DNA of 64,000 nt from Pseudomonas sp. MWU16-30317 (lineage in GTDB: Bacteria; Pseudomonadota; Gammaproteobacteria; Pseudomonadales; Pseudomonadaceae), in assembly GCF_020515695.1 (NCBI RefSeq), contig NZ_JAIWJA010000005.1, positions 372,001-436,000 on the forward strand, written 5' to 3'. Below, in pieces: positions 8,076-16,515 of the stretch (position 1 is its first letter; the number at the start of each line of letters is the position of its first letter). The notes beneath the pieces are model-generated. The model was not told the origin of the DNA. It saw only the letters and a list, made by a program, of their open reading frames with translations, and did no database searches. The translations under genes were made by a program, and so were the position numbers.

Positions 8076-8789
8076 ATGTCGTTACGCATCTGCATTCTGG
8101 AAACGGACTTTCTGCGTCCGGAGCTGGTCGATCAATACCAGGGCTACGGCCAGATGTTCGAGCGCTTGTTCGCACAGCAGCCGATCCCTGCCGAGTTCGT
8201 CCGCTACAACGTCGTTGACGAGCAGTACCCGGGCGATGACGAAAAATTCGATGCCTATCTCGTCACTGGCAGCAAGGCCGACTCATTCGGTACCGACCCC
8301 TGGATTCAAACCCTCAAGACGTACCTGCTGGATCGCTATCAGCGTGGCGACAAGTTGCTCGGTATCTGCTTTGGTCATCAATTGCTGGCGCTGCTGCTCG
8401 GTGGCAAGGCCGAGCGCGCCACTCAAGGGTGGGGTGTCGGCATTCATGATTACCAGGTCGCGGCCCATGCACCCTGGATGAGCCCGCCAGTGGATGACCT
8501 GACCATGCTGATCAGCCATCAGGACCAGGTCACCCAATTGCCACCCGAGGCGGTGGTAGTGGCCTCCAGCGAGTTCTGCCCCTTCGCGGCGTACCAGCTC
8601 AACGATCAGGTGCTGTGCTTCCAGGGTCATCCGGAGTTCATTCACGACTACTCTCGGGCGTTGTTGGACTTGCGCCAGCAGCACCTCGGCGAGGCCATCT
8701 ACAGCGCCGGTATCGCCAGCCTCGACCGCCCGCACCATGGCACCACGGTGGCCGAGTGGATGATGCGCTTCGTCGCGCACCAGGCTTGA
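8076..8789 (+). CDS. Class I glutamine amidotransferase domain protein
   Basis: The 237-residue protein is a stand-alone GATase1 domain. The nucleophile motif GICFGHQLLA places the catalytic Cys at residue 98, and QGHPEF provides the His and Glu of the triad, so it should release ammonia from glutamine or hydrolyse a related gamma-glutamyl bond. No synthetase domain is fused. The ammonia acceptor or true substrate cannot be told; the peptide-ligase operon upstream is a possible functional neighbour, but 568 bp and a REP pair separate them. ATG 8076 is chosen because family similarity begins at once (LRICILETD). Confidence 0.85.
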   Translation: MSLRICILETDFLRPELVDQYQGYGQMFERLFAQQPIPAEFVRYNVVDEQYPGDDEKFDAYLVTGSKADSFGTDPWIQTLKTYLLDRYQRGDKLLGICFGHQLLALLLGGKAERATQGWGVGIHDYQVAAHAPWMSPPVDDLTMLISHQDQVTQLPPEAVVVASSEFCPFAAYQLNDQVLCFQGHPEFIHDYSRALLDLRQQHLGEAIYSAGIASLDRPHHGTTVAEWMMRFVAHQA

Positions 8790-8833
8790 GGTGGGCGTCG
8801 CTATTGCGGTCTTGGTGAGGAGTCAGTGACGCT

Positions 8834-9805
8834 TCAAAGCCAGCCCGAGCGGCGGAAGCTGACATACAGCGTGGTACACACCGTAGCGATCGTCCCCAAC
8901 ACCACAAAATATCCATAGCGCCATTCCAGCTCCGGCATGTTGTGGAAGTTCATGCCGTAGATCCCCGCCACGGCTGTCGGGAACGCCAGGATTGCGGCCC
9001 AGGCGGCGAACTTGCGCTGGGTGATGCTCTGGCGCGACGACTCCAGCAGCAAACCGATCTCGATGGTCTGGCTGGCGATCTCGCGCATGGTGGTCAGGTC
9101 TTCCATCTGCCGATTGACATGAATCTGCACGTCACGAAAGTATGGCCGCATGTTCTTGTCGATGAACGGAAAATCCAGGCGCTGCAGCTCTTCGCTGATT
9201 TCCACCATCGGCGCCAGATAGCGGCGCAGTCGTAACAGGTCGCCGCGCAGGCTGTGAATATGCTGGATGTCGGACTCGTGCAGCGCGCCGCCGAGCACAT
9301 TGGCCTCCAGGCGTTCGATATCGGCATGGATGGATTCGGTTACCGGCTGGTAGCTCTCGGTGACGAAGTCGAGCAAGGCGTAGAGCACAAAATCCTCACC
9401 GTGTTCGAGCAACAGCGGCCGTGCCTCGCAGCGCTGGCGCACCTGCGCATAGGAACGCGAATGGCCGTTGCGCGCGGTAATCACATAGCCGCGGCCGGCA
9501 AAGATATGGGTCTCGATGAACTCCAACTTGCCGTCCTGGCGCACGGGCGAGTAGGTGACGATGAACAAGGCGTCGCCGAAGGTTTCGAGCTTGGGCCGGC
9601 TGTGTTTTTCCGAGGCGTCTTCGATGGCCAGTTCATGCAGATGAAACTGGCATTGCAGGTTGGCCAGTTCCTGCGCATCGGGCTGTTCAAGGCCGATCCA
9701 GACGAAATGCTTGGGCTTGCTGGCCCATTGGCTGCCTTCTTCGAGGCTGATATCCGCGACTTTCTTGCCGGCGGTGTACACCGCAGCTGCAACGACTCGA
9801 CCCAT
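8834..9805 (-). CDS. corA: CorA-family divalent metal transporter
   Basis: 323 residues: a large soluble N-terminal domain with long helices, and two C-terminal membrane helices at about 266-286 and 296-315. The family signature YGMNF (G-M-N) stands at the end of the first helix, followed by the short MPEL loop that carries selectivity. CorA proteins form pentameric Mg2+ (also Co2+/Ni2+) channels in the inner membrane. Some family members (ZntB) export zinc; the GMN context alone cannot separate these. The gene is convergent with the amidotransferase gene. Confidence 0.88.
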   Translation of the reverse strand: MGRVVAAAVYTAGKKVADISLEEGSQWASKPKHFVWIGLEQPDAQELANLQCQFHLHELAIEDASEKHSRPKLETFGDALFIVTYSPVRQDGKLEFIETHIFAGRGYVITARNGHSRSYAQVRQRCEARPLLLEHGEDFVLYALLDFVTESYQPVTESIHADIERLEANVLGGALHESDIQHIHSLRGDLLRLRRYLAPMVEISEELQRLDFPFIDKNMRPYFRDVQIHVNRQMEDLTTMREIASQTIEIGLLLESSRQSITQRKFAAWAAILAFPTAVAGIYGMNFHNMPELEWRYGYFVVLGTIATVCTTLYVSFRRSGWL

Positions 9806-10007
9806 GTGTTTGGCTCTTTGGCAGTAAAAAAGACAACCGCTGCGCCTCCCCTGTAGCCAGGAGCCTTGCCCCCGAAAGACGTGTCAGTCCGAGTGGATGC
9901 TCGGCTGTACTCTTTTTTTCGGGGCCAGCGCCCTCTCTACATTAGTGTCACAGCGACCGTGCGACCCAGTATGCTGCGCCTGGGTTTATCGTCATGAGAC
10001 AACGCTT

Positions 10008-10340
10008 GTGCTGAATTATCTATGGTTTTTTCTGGCCGCCGTGTTCGAGATTGCCGGTTGCTATGCGTTTTACATGTGGTTGCGCCTCGGCAAGAGCGCC
10101 CTCTGGGTGCTCCCGGCGTTGCTCAGCCTGACATGTTTCGCGCTGTTGCTGACCCGCGTCGAGGCCGGCTACGCCGGGCGCGCCTATGCGGCTTATGGCG
10201 GGATCTACATCGTCACTTCGCTGGCCTGGCTGGCGCTGGTCGAGGGTGTACGGCCGACGGCCAGCGACGGCTGGGGGGCGTTATTGTGCGTGATCGGCGC
10301 CACGGTGATTTTGCTGGGCCCACGCTTGAGCCAAGGCTGA
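10008..10340 (+). CDS. YnfA/UPF0060 small membrane protein
   Basis: A 110-residue protein with four hydrophobic helices, exactly the usual length of the UPF0060 (YnfA) family. Conserved features include FEIAGCYAFYMWLRLGKSA and RVEAGYAGRAYAAYGGIYI. The family belongs to the small multidrug-resistance-like fold; its transport role is not settled. GTG 10008 is chosen because the protein then begins VLNYLWFFLAA as in relatives; the longer frame from 9897 adds unrelated residues. Confidence 0.85.
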   Translation: MLNYLWFFLAAVFEIAGCYAFYMWLRLGKSALWVLPALLSLTCFALLLTRVEAGYAGRAYAAYGGIYIVTSLAWLALVEGVRPTASDGWGALLCVIGATVILLGPRLSQG

Positions 10341-10492
10341 ATTTCGTGGGTGACACTACAGGCTGTAGGACCCTTCCGACGGGCGTTTCCGTCGCCCTTG
10401 TAGGAGTCGCCTGATTCGCCTGTACCCGGTTGAAAACCACCCTGAGCCCCTGCAATCTGGGGCTCTTATTGGTTTCGACGGTGGGCAGGGAC

Positions 10493-10708
10493 ATGCTGGT
10501 ACTGACACGAAAAACAGGCGAACGCATTCACCTGGGTGATGACATCTGGATCGAGGTGTTGGAAATTCGCGGCGGCACCGTGCGCCTGGGCGTCATGGCA
10601 CCCAAGGACGTCGAGGTCTATCGCGACGAGATCTATCAACGGATCCGCAAGGGCAGGGCGATCAGAGAGGGGCTCAATCAAACAACTCCTTCGGAATGTC
10701 GTGTTTGA
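10493..10708 (+). CDS. rsmI: CsrA-family RNA-binding regulator, RsmI type
   Basis: 71 residues with the CsrA fold: MLVLTRKTGE at the start, then APKDVEVYRDEIYQRI. RNA-contacting residues L4, R6 and R44 are retained. CsrA/Rsm dimers bind AnGGA sites in mRNA leaders and repress translation, and are titrated by small RNAs such as RsmY/Z. The sequence diverges in strand 2 (DDIWIEVLEIRGG) from RsmA, and its location just beside the osmolyte operon matches the RsmI paralog of P. putida. Its last 35 bp overlap the convergent UPF0270 gene. Confidence 0.85.
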   Translation: MLVLTRKTGERIHLGDDIWIEVLEIRGGTVRLGVMAPKDVEVYRDEIYQRIRKGRAIREGLNQTTPSECRV

Positions 10709-10901
10709 GCATCAGTTGGCATTGCTGACTGTCAAGGTCGAAGACGATAAAGGCCTGGGCCTTGGTCAGCGCCTGACGCACTCGTAGGACACGGGTCTGC
10801 AGCGGCGTATCGTCGCCGTTGTCGGTGCCGTCACGTGTGACGAAATCTTCGATCAGGCCGGTGAGGGTATCGGGCGCCAGTTGATCGTAGGGGATAAGCA
10901 T
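10674..10901 (-). CDS. UPF0270 (YheU-like) protein
   Basis: 75 residues starting MLIPYDQLAPDTL...LIEDFVTRDGTD, which matches the small UPF0270/YheU family at its typical length. The function is unknown. It is transcribed towards rsmI and their coding 3' ends overlap over 10674-10708, so the two mRNAs are complementary there. It may be the last gene of the minus-strand NAGGN region, but a REP pair separates it from the peptidase gene. Confidence 0.85.
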   Translation of the reverse strand: MLIPYDQLAPDTLTGLIEDFVTRDGTDNGDDTPLQTRVLRVRQALTKAQAFIVFDLDSQQCQLMLKHDIPKELFD

Positions 10902-10948
10902 GGTGGACGGTCTCGCAGGGTAAAGGGTGCATGCTACCGCAGAACCAC

Positions 10949-11029
10949 CGTGGGAGCGGGCTCAGCCCGCGAAGAAGTGCATACGGTGTGACTGATGACC
11001 TCTTCGCGAGCAGAGCTCGCTCCCACACG
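10949..11029. repeat. REP-like inverted pair
   Basis: Arms CGTGGGAGCGGGCTCAGCCCGCGAAG and CTTCGCGAGCAGAGCTCGCTCCCACA face each other between the peptidase and UPF0270 genes. Confidence 0.85.
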
Positions 11030-11045
11030 ATTCCACTGTGCCCCG

Positions 11046-12224
11046 TTATTTGCCCACCAGCGATTCCACCGTCGGCACCCGGGTATCACTCTCCATCTGT
11101 GCATCGTGCTCGATCTGGTGGCTGAATTTCTCCAGTGAAGCATTACCCGGTTTGGCATCACTGGCGAACACCGGCGGGCTCAACACATAGGCCACCAGCA
11201 GTCGGCTCAGGGCGTTGAGGCTGTCGATGTGGGTACGTTCGTAGCCATGGGTGGCGTCGCAACCGAAGGCCAGCAGCGCCGTGCGGCTGTCATGTCCGGC
11301 GGTGATCGCCGAATGGGCATCGCTGAAGTAGTAGCGAAACAGGTCGCGGCGCACTGGCAGTTCGTGCTCGCTCGCCAGTTTGAGCAAGTGCCGGGACAGG
11401 TGATAGTCGTACGGTCCGCCCGAGTCCTGCATGGCCACACTCACCGCATGCTCGCTGGACTGCTGTCCGGGGGCTACTGGTGCGATATCGATACCGACGA
11501 ATTCGCTGACATCCCACGGCAATGCAGCCGCCGCGCCGGAGCCGATCTCTTCGGTGATGGTGAACAGTGGATGGCAGTCGATGGGCGGTTGCACACCACT
11601 TTCCACGATGGCCTTGAGCGACGCCAGCAGGGCAGCTACGCCGGCCTTGTCATCCAGATGGCGGGCGCTGATATGGCCGCTCTCGGTGAACTCGGGCAGG
11701 GGATCGAAGGCCACGAAGTCGCCGATGTTGACGCCCAGCGATTCGCAATCCGCCTTGGTCGCGCAATAGGCGTCGAGGCGCAGCTCGACATGGTCCCAGC
11801 TAATCGGCATCTGATCCACGGCGGTATTGAACGCGTGCCCCGATGCCATTAGCGGCAACACGCTGCCGCGGATCACGCCGGTGTCGGTAAACACACTCAC
11901 GCGGCTGCCTTCGGCAAAGCGACTGGACCAGCAGCCGACCGGCGCCAGCGACAGCCGACCGTTGTCCTGGAACGCCCGCACGCTAGCGCCGATGGTGTCC
12001 AGATGCGCCGATACGGCGCGGTCGGGGGAGTCCTTGCGGCCCTTGATCGTGGCGCGAATGGTGCCTCGGCGAGTCAGCTCGTACGGAATGCCAAGCTCCT
12101 CGAGGCGCTCGGCCACGTAGCGCACAATGGTGTCGGTAAAGCCAGTGGGGCTGGGAATGGCGAGCATTTCCAGCAGGACTTTCTGCAGATAATGAATATC
12201 CGGTTCGGGAATTTTGTCAGTCAT
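11046..12224 (-). CDS. M42-type metallopeptidase of the NAGGN osmoprotectant system
   Basis: 392 residues. Metal-binding and catalytic signatures of the co-catalytic zinc aminopeptidase superfamily are visible: SAHLDT, ARHLDDKAG, TEEIGSG and VGIDIAP. The subgroup found next to asnO-ngg is annotated as osmoprotectant NAGGN system peptidase, suggesting it hydrolyses N-acetylglutaminylglutamine amide or a precursor. The start at 12224 has AGGAG seven bases upstream; longer versions of this frame run through REP DNA and are rejected. It is the third gene of the operon, separated from ngg by a REP pair that may lower its expression. Confidence 0.87.
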   Translation of the reverse strand: MTDKIPEPDIHYLQKVLLEMLAIPSPTGFTDTIVRYVAERLEELGIPYELTRRGTIRATIKGRKDSPDRAVSAHLDTIGASVRAFQDNGRLSLAPVGCWSSRFAEGSRVSVFTDTGVIRGSVLPLMASGHAFNTAVDQMPISWDHVELRLDAYCATKADCESLGVNIGDFVAFDPLPEFTESGHISARHLDDKAGVAALLASLKAIVESGVQPPIDCHPLFTITEEIGSGAAAALPWDVSEFVGIDIAPVAPGQQSSEHAVSVAMQDSGGPYDYHLSRHLLKLASEHELPVRRDLFRYYFSDAHSAITAGHDSRTALLAFGCDATHGYERTHIDSLNALSRLLVAYVLSPPVFASDAKPGNASLEKFSHQIEHDAQMESDTRVPTVESLVGK

Positions 12225-12259
12225 GGAAACTCCTGATTTGGATAGAGGTGGATAGCTTT

Positions 12260-12339
12260 TGTGGGAACGAGCTCTGCCCGCGGAGGCTTTCAGGCCTGAC
12301 CCAGTCAAAAGCTTCGCGGGCAGCGCCCGCTCCCACAGG
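12260..12339. repeat. REP-like inverted pair inside the NAGGN operon
   Basis: Arms TTGTGGGAACGAGCTCTGCCCGC and GCGGGCAGCGCCCGCTCCCACA separate ngg from the peptidase gene; in other bacteria such intra-operon REPs act as mRNA-stability boundaries. Confidence 0.85.
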
Positions 12340-12372
12340 GAATGTGTGCACAGAGGGCGCGCAGGGTGAAGC

Positions 12373-14112
12373 TCAACGCGGCCCACTGTGAGGAAACAGC
12401 AGATCGACGAAACGCTCGGCGGTCGGCTGGGGTTCGTGGTTGGCCAGGCCCACGCGTTCGTTGGCCTCGATGAACACATACTCGGGTTGATCGGCGGCCG
12501 GCACCAGCAGGTCCAGGCCCACCACCGGAATGTCCAGCGCCCGGGCAGCGCGCACAGCGGCGTCTACCAGCGTCGGATGCAAGATGTCAGTGACATCTTC
12601 CAGATGGCCGCCGGTGTGCAGATTGGCGGCTCGCCGCACCGGCAGCACTTCACCGCTCGGCAGCACCGACTCGTAGTCGTAACCCGCAGCCTGCACCGTG
12701 CGCAGCGTCTCGTGATCCACCGGAATCCGGCTCTCGCCCCCGGTGGCTGCCTGGCGGCGCCGGCTCTGGGCCTCGATCAGGAAGCCCACGGTGTTCTGGC
12801 CATCGCCCACCACCTGAGCTGGGCGGCGAATGGCCGCCGCTACCATCTCGAAGCCGATCACCACGATGCGCAGGTCCAGGCCTTCGTGGAAGCTTTCGAG
12901 GAGCACCCGGCTGTCGTACTGCCGCGCGGCCTCGACCGCTTCCTGAACTTCTTCCAGGTTCGACAAATCCACAGCCACACCCAAGCCCTGCTCACCGTCC
13001 AGCGGTTTGACGACGATGCGCCCGTGCTCGTCGAGAAAGTCCTGGTTGTCATCGGCGCTACCCGCCAGTTGCTGCGCGGGCAGTTTCAGGCCGGCCGCCT
13101 TGAGCGTCTTGTGGGTCAGGCTTTTGTCCTGACACAGGACCACGCTGATGGAGCTGGTCAGGTCGCTCAACGACTCGCGGCAGCGCACCCGGCGACCGCC
13201 ATGGCTGAGGGTGAACATACCGGCTTCGGCGTCGTCGACCTGCACATCGATGCCGCGGCGAAATGCTTCGTCGATGATGATGCGTGCATAAGGGTTGAAC
13301 TCGCCTTGCGGTCCCGGGCCGAGGAAGAGTTTCTGGTTGATGCCGTTCTTGCGTTTGATGGCGAAGGTCGGCAGGTTGCGAAAACCCAGCTTGTCGTAGA
13401 GATTCTTGGCCAAGCGGTTATCGTGTAGCACCGACAGGTCAAGGTACGCAAGGCCGCGGCTCATGAAGTGCTCCACCAGGTGGCGCACCAGCACTTCGCC
13501 TACACCGGGGCGAGTGCAACGCGGATCGACCGCCAGGCACCAGAGGCTGCTGCCGTGCTCGGGATCGTCGAAGGCCGTGCGATGGTTGAGGCCCATGACG
13601 CTGCCGATCACCTGGCCGCTGTCTTCGTCCTCGGCCAGCCAGTACACCGGCCCGCCTTGGTGGCGCGGGGTCAGCAGCGTCGGGTCGATCGGCAGCATGC
13701 GGCGCTTGAGGTACAGCGCATTGATCGCCTGCCAGTCGCCCTCGGTGTGGGCGCGGCGAATTCGAAAGCCACGAAACACCCGCTGGGCAGGACGATAATC
13801 GCTGAACCACAGGCGCAGGGTGTCCGAGGGATCGAGAAACAACTGTTGTGGTGAATGGGCCAGCACGTTCTGCGGCGCCGCCACGTACAGGGCGATGTCA
13901 CGCTCGCCCGGTTGCTCGTTGAGTAGCTCTTGCGCTAACGCGTCCGGGGTCGGGTAGGTATGACCGATCAGCAGCCGGCCCCACCCGCAGTGCAATTGCC
14001 GCGGTTGTGCCTGCTCGCTGCCGTCCTCGGCCAAGCGTGCCTGGAGGCGCTCGTAGGACGGTGATTGGCCGCGCAGCCAGCGCTGGCTGTAAGCGGTCGC
14101 TGAAGCTTTCAT
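12373..14112 (-). CDS. ngg: N-acetylglutaminylglutamine synthetase (GNAT + ATP-grasp)
   Basis: The 579-residue fusion has an N-terminal linker of about 100 residues, a GNAT acetyltransferase domain (about 110-280, with VDPRCTRPGVGEVLVRHLV as the acetyl-CoA loop), and a C-terminal ATP-grasp (about 290-579, with VVKPLDGEQGLGV and a VFIEANERVG end). The two activities acetylate glutamine and ligate a second glutamine, giving the dipeptide later amidated by AsnO to the osmoprotectant NAGGN. It starts 3 bp after the asnO stop with AAGGA inside the asnO end, so translation is coupled. Expression with osmotic upshift is expected from P. aeruginosa and Sinorhizobium work. Confidence 0.92.
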   Translation of the reverse strand: MKASATAYSQRWLRGQSPSYERLQARLAEDGSEQAQPRQLHCGWGRLLIGHTYPTPDALAQELLNEQPGERDIALYVAAPQNVLAHSPQQLFLDPSDTLRLWFSDYRPAQRVFRGFRIRRAHTEGDWQAINALYLKRRMLPIDPTLLTPRHQGGPVYWLAEDEDSGQVIGSVMGLNHRTAFDDPEHGSSLWCLAVDPRCTRPGVGEVLVRHLVEHFMSRGLAYLDLSVLHDNRLAKNLYDKLGFRNLPTFAIKRKNGINQKLFLGPGPQGEFNPYARIIIDEAFRRGIDVQVDDAEAGMFTLSHGGRRVRCRESLSDLTSSISVVLCQDKSLTHKTLKAAGLKLPAQQLAGSADDNQDFLDEHGRIVVKPLDGEQGLGVAVDLSNLEEVQEAVEAARQYDSRVLLESFHEGLDLRIVVIGFEMVAAAIRRPAQVVGDGQNTVGFLIEAQSRRRQAATGGESRIPVDHETLRTVQAAGYDYESVLPSGEVLPVRRAANLHTGGHLEDVTDILHPTLVDAAVRAARALDIPVVGLDLLVPAADQPEYVFIEANERVGLANHEPQPTAERFVDLLFPHSGPR

Positions 14113-14115
14113 CGA

Positions 14116-15888
14116 TCAGATTCCTTGTTCGCTGAGCCACAGATTGAGGGCCGCCAGTTGCCACAGTTTCGAGCCGCGCAATGGCGTCAGCTGGCCTTGG
14201 GGGTCAGTGAGCAGGCGATCGAGCATGGACGGGTTGAACAGGCCGCGGTCCTGGCTCGGGTCCAGCAGCAGCTCGCGCACCCAGTTCAGGGTGTCGCCTT
14301 GCAGGTGCTTGAGGCCAGGGACGGGGAAGTAACCTTTTTTGCGGTCGATGACCTCGCTGGGGATGACCCGGCGCGCGGCTTCCTTGAGCACTTGCTTGCC
14401 GCCATCGGGCAGCTTGAACCGCCCCGGCACTCGCGCCGAGAGCTCTACCAGGCGGTAATCGAGGAACGGCGTGCGCGCTTCCAGGCCCCAGGCCATGGTC
14501 ATGTTGTCGACGCGCTTCACCGGGTCGTCGACCAGCATGATGGTGCTGTCCAGGCGCAGGGCCTTGTCGACTGCTGCGTCCGCGCCAGGTTGGGCAAAAT
14601 GTTCACGGACGAAATCGCCCGCAGCGTCGTTGGCGGTCATCCACTTGGGCATGACCGTGTCCGCGTAATCGGCATAACTGCGATCGAAAAACGCATCGCG
14701 ATACGCGCCGTAGGGATCAGTCGCACCGTCCACTTGCGGATACCAGTGATAGCCAGCGAACAGCTCGTCGGCACCTTGGCCGCTCTGCACCACCTTGCAG
14801 TGTTTGGCCACTTCCCGCGACAGCAGGTAGAAGGCGATACAGTCGTGGCTGACCATCGGCTCGCTCATGGCGCGAAACGCCGCGGGCAGTTGCTCGATGA
14901 TCTCGCGTTCGTCGATGCGCAGTTGGTGGTGCTGCGTGTTGTAGTGTTTGGCGATCAGGTCCGAGTACTGAAACTCGTCGCCACGCTCGCCACCGGCATC
15001 CTGAAAGCCGATGGAAAACGTCGACAGGTTCTCGACCCCGACTTCGCGCAGCAGGCCCACGAGCATGCTCGAGTCGACGCCCCCGGACAGCAGCACGCCG
15101 ACATCCACCGCGGCACGCTGGCGAATGGCGACCGCCTCGCGGGTGCTGTCGAGGACGCGGTCGACCCAGTCTTCCAAGCCCAGGTTCTGCTCATCCGGGT
15201 TGGGACCGTAGGGCAGGGTCCACCAGGTCTGTTGCTCGGTGCGGCCATCGGCGTCGATGCGCATCCAGGTCGCGGGCGGCAGTTTTTCGATGTTGGCCAG
15301 CAGGGTGCGCGGAGCCGGCACTACCGCGTGAAAATTGAGGTAGTGATTGAGGGCGACGGGGTCGAGCACCGGGTTGATGTCGCCGCCTTTGAGCAGCGCT
15401 GGCAACGCCGAGGCGAAACGCAGGCGGCTGCCGGTGCGCGACAGGTACAGCGGCTTGACGCCGAGGCGGTCGCGGGCCAGAAACAGCCGGCGGCTGTCGC
15501 GCTCCCAGATGGCAAAAGCGAACATGCCGTTGAGCTTGGGCAAAAGGTCGGCGCCCCAGGCGTGATAGCCCTTGAGCAACACCTCGGTATCGCCGCCGGA
15601 AAAGAAGCTGTAGCCCAGCGCTTCGAGCTCGCTGCGCAGTTCCGGGAAGTTGTAGATGGCGCCATTGAAGGCCAGCGACAGGCCTAGATGGTTGTCGACC
15701 ATCGGCTGCGCGGAGCCATCGGACAGGTCCATGATTTTCAGTCGACGATGACCCAGGGCAATCGGCCCTTGGCTGTGGAACCCCCATGCATCCGGGCCGC
15801 GCGGGGCCAGATGATGGGTGATTCGTTCAACCGCCGCGAGGTCCGGGGGTTGTTGATCAAAGCGTAACTCTCCAGCTAATCCGCACAT
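14116..15888 (-). CDS. asnO: N-acetylglutaminylglutamine amidotransferase (AsnB-like)
   Basis: 590 residues, class II glutamine amidotransferase plus asparagine-synthetase domain. The Ntn nucleophile Cys2 follows the initiator Met (MCGLAGE), RGPDAWG is the glutaminase loop, and LLSGGVDSSM is the PP-loop that adenylates the substrate carboxylate. AsnB homologs of this subgroup amidate the C-terminal carboxylate of N-acetylglutaminylglutamine. First gene of the operon; it starts with TAAGGA just upstream. A 627-bp AT-rich region separates it from the divergent luxR-type gene. Confidence 0.92.
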   Translation of the reverse strand: MCGLAGELRFDQQPPDLAAVERITHHLAPRGPDAWGFHSQGPIALGHRRLKIMDLSDGSAQPMVDNHLGLSLAFNGAIYNFPELRSELEALGYSFFSGGDTEVLLKGYHAWGADLLPKLNGMFAFAIWERDSRRLFLARDRLGVKPLYLSRTGSRLRFASALPALLKGGDINPVLDPVALNHYLNFHAVVPAPRTLLANIEKLPPATWMRIDADGRTEQQTWWTLPYGPNPDEQNLGLEDWVDRVLDSTREAVAIRQRAAVDVGVLLSGGVDSSMLVGLLREVGVENLSTFSIGFQDAGGERGDEFQYSDLIAKHYNTQHHQLRIDEREIIEQLPAAFRAMSEPMVSHDCIAFYLLSREVAKHCKVVQSGQGADELFAGYHWYPQVDGATDPYGAYRDAFFDRSYADYADTVMPKWMTANDAAGDFVREHFAQPGADAAVDKALRLDSTIMLVDDPVKRVDNMTMAWGLEARTPFLDYRLVELSARVPGRFKLPDGGKQVLKEAARRVIPSEVIDRKKGYFPVPGLKHLQGDTLNWVRELLLDPSQDRGLFNPSMLDRLLTDPQGQLTPLRGSKLWQLAALNLWLSEQGI

Positions 15889-16515
15889 AAGTCCTTACCG
15901 GTTGTTCCGTTGGGGAGAGGCCTGCGCTCGTGGTTGAGGCGGCATCAGGTGCGTTGTGCACCCTATGAGATGACCGGTGCAGGATCGCTGAGTTTTAGAT
16001 CATTAAGTTATAAGGACGGGCGGCGTGCTTTGCTGCGGGATGAGCGCTGCGCAGGAAGTCAATAGCCGGTAGACATCCAGTTATATATTGTTTGGGTTGG
16101 CCAGTATGAAATTAGTGAAGTCCTATGTTTTAGGCTGTAATCAAATTTACATTACGTAACTAAGGAAAGTATGTTGGGAGATTGCGGAGTTTTTATCCTG
16201 AATGCAGTTCATGTAGGCGATGTTGTCGCACGCTGACCTCTGCTGCGTAGCATAAGTGGATAAGCGTATGATTTGTACGCTTTAAGCAATTGAAAAATAA
16301 CGCTTTAAAATCTACAGGCAGTGATTTGCAGACGCTTCGGTGATCGTAATATTTTGTATTATCTCGGGTTTTATCTTCTATCTATGCGTGAGGGTTAATA
16401 TTTTTTATTTATGTTTCCATCGATTTTGGATGCTTATAATTGGTCACGCCTTGCAGCAGACGCGGATCGGGTGATTTGCCTGGCGTGGCCATTTTTATTC
16501 AAAGGAGCTGATTTA
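15889..16515. other. AT-rich intergenic region between asnO and a luxR solo
   Basis: No credible gene. GC drops sharply from about 16000 to 16500 (runs such as TTAATATTTTTTATTTATG), in contrast to the coding DNA around it. It must contain divergent promoters for the NAGGN operon and the luxR-type gene. A perfect dyad GGTGC-GTTGT-GCACC at 15948-15962, 60 bp upstream of asnO, is a candidate operator. No lux-box of the usual ACCTG...CAGGT type was seen. Confidence 0.6.

Noticed and set aside
7864..8481. 205-codon frame overlapping the amidotransferase gene
   Set aside because: Out of frame with a certain gene, Ser/Arg-rich shadow.
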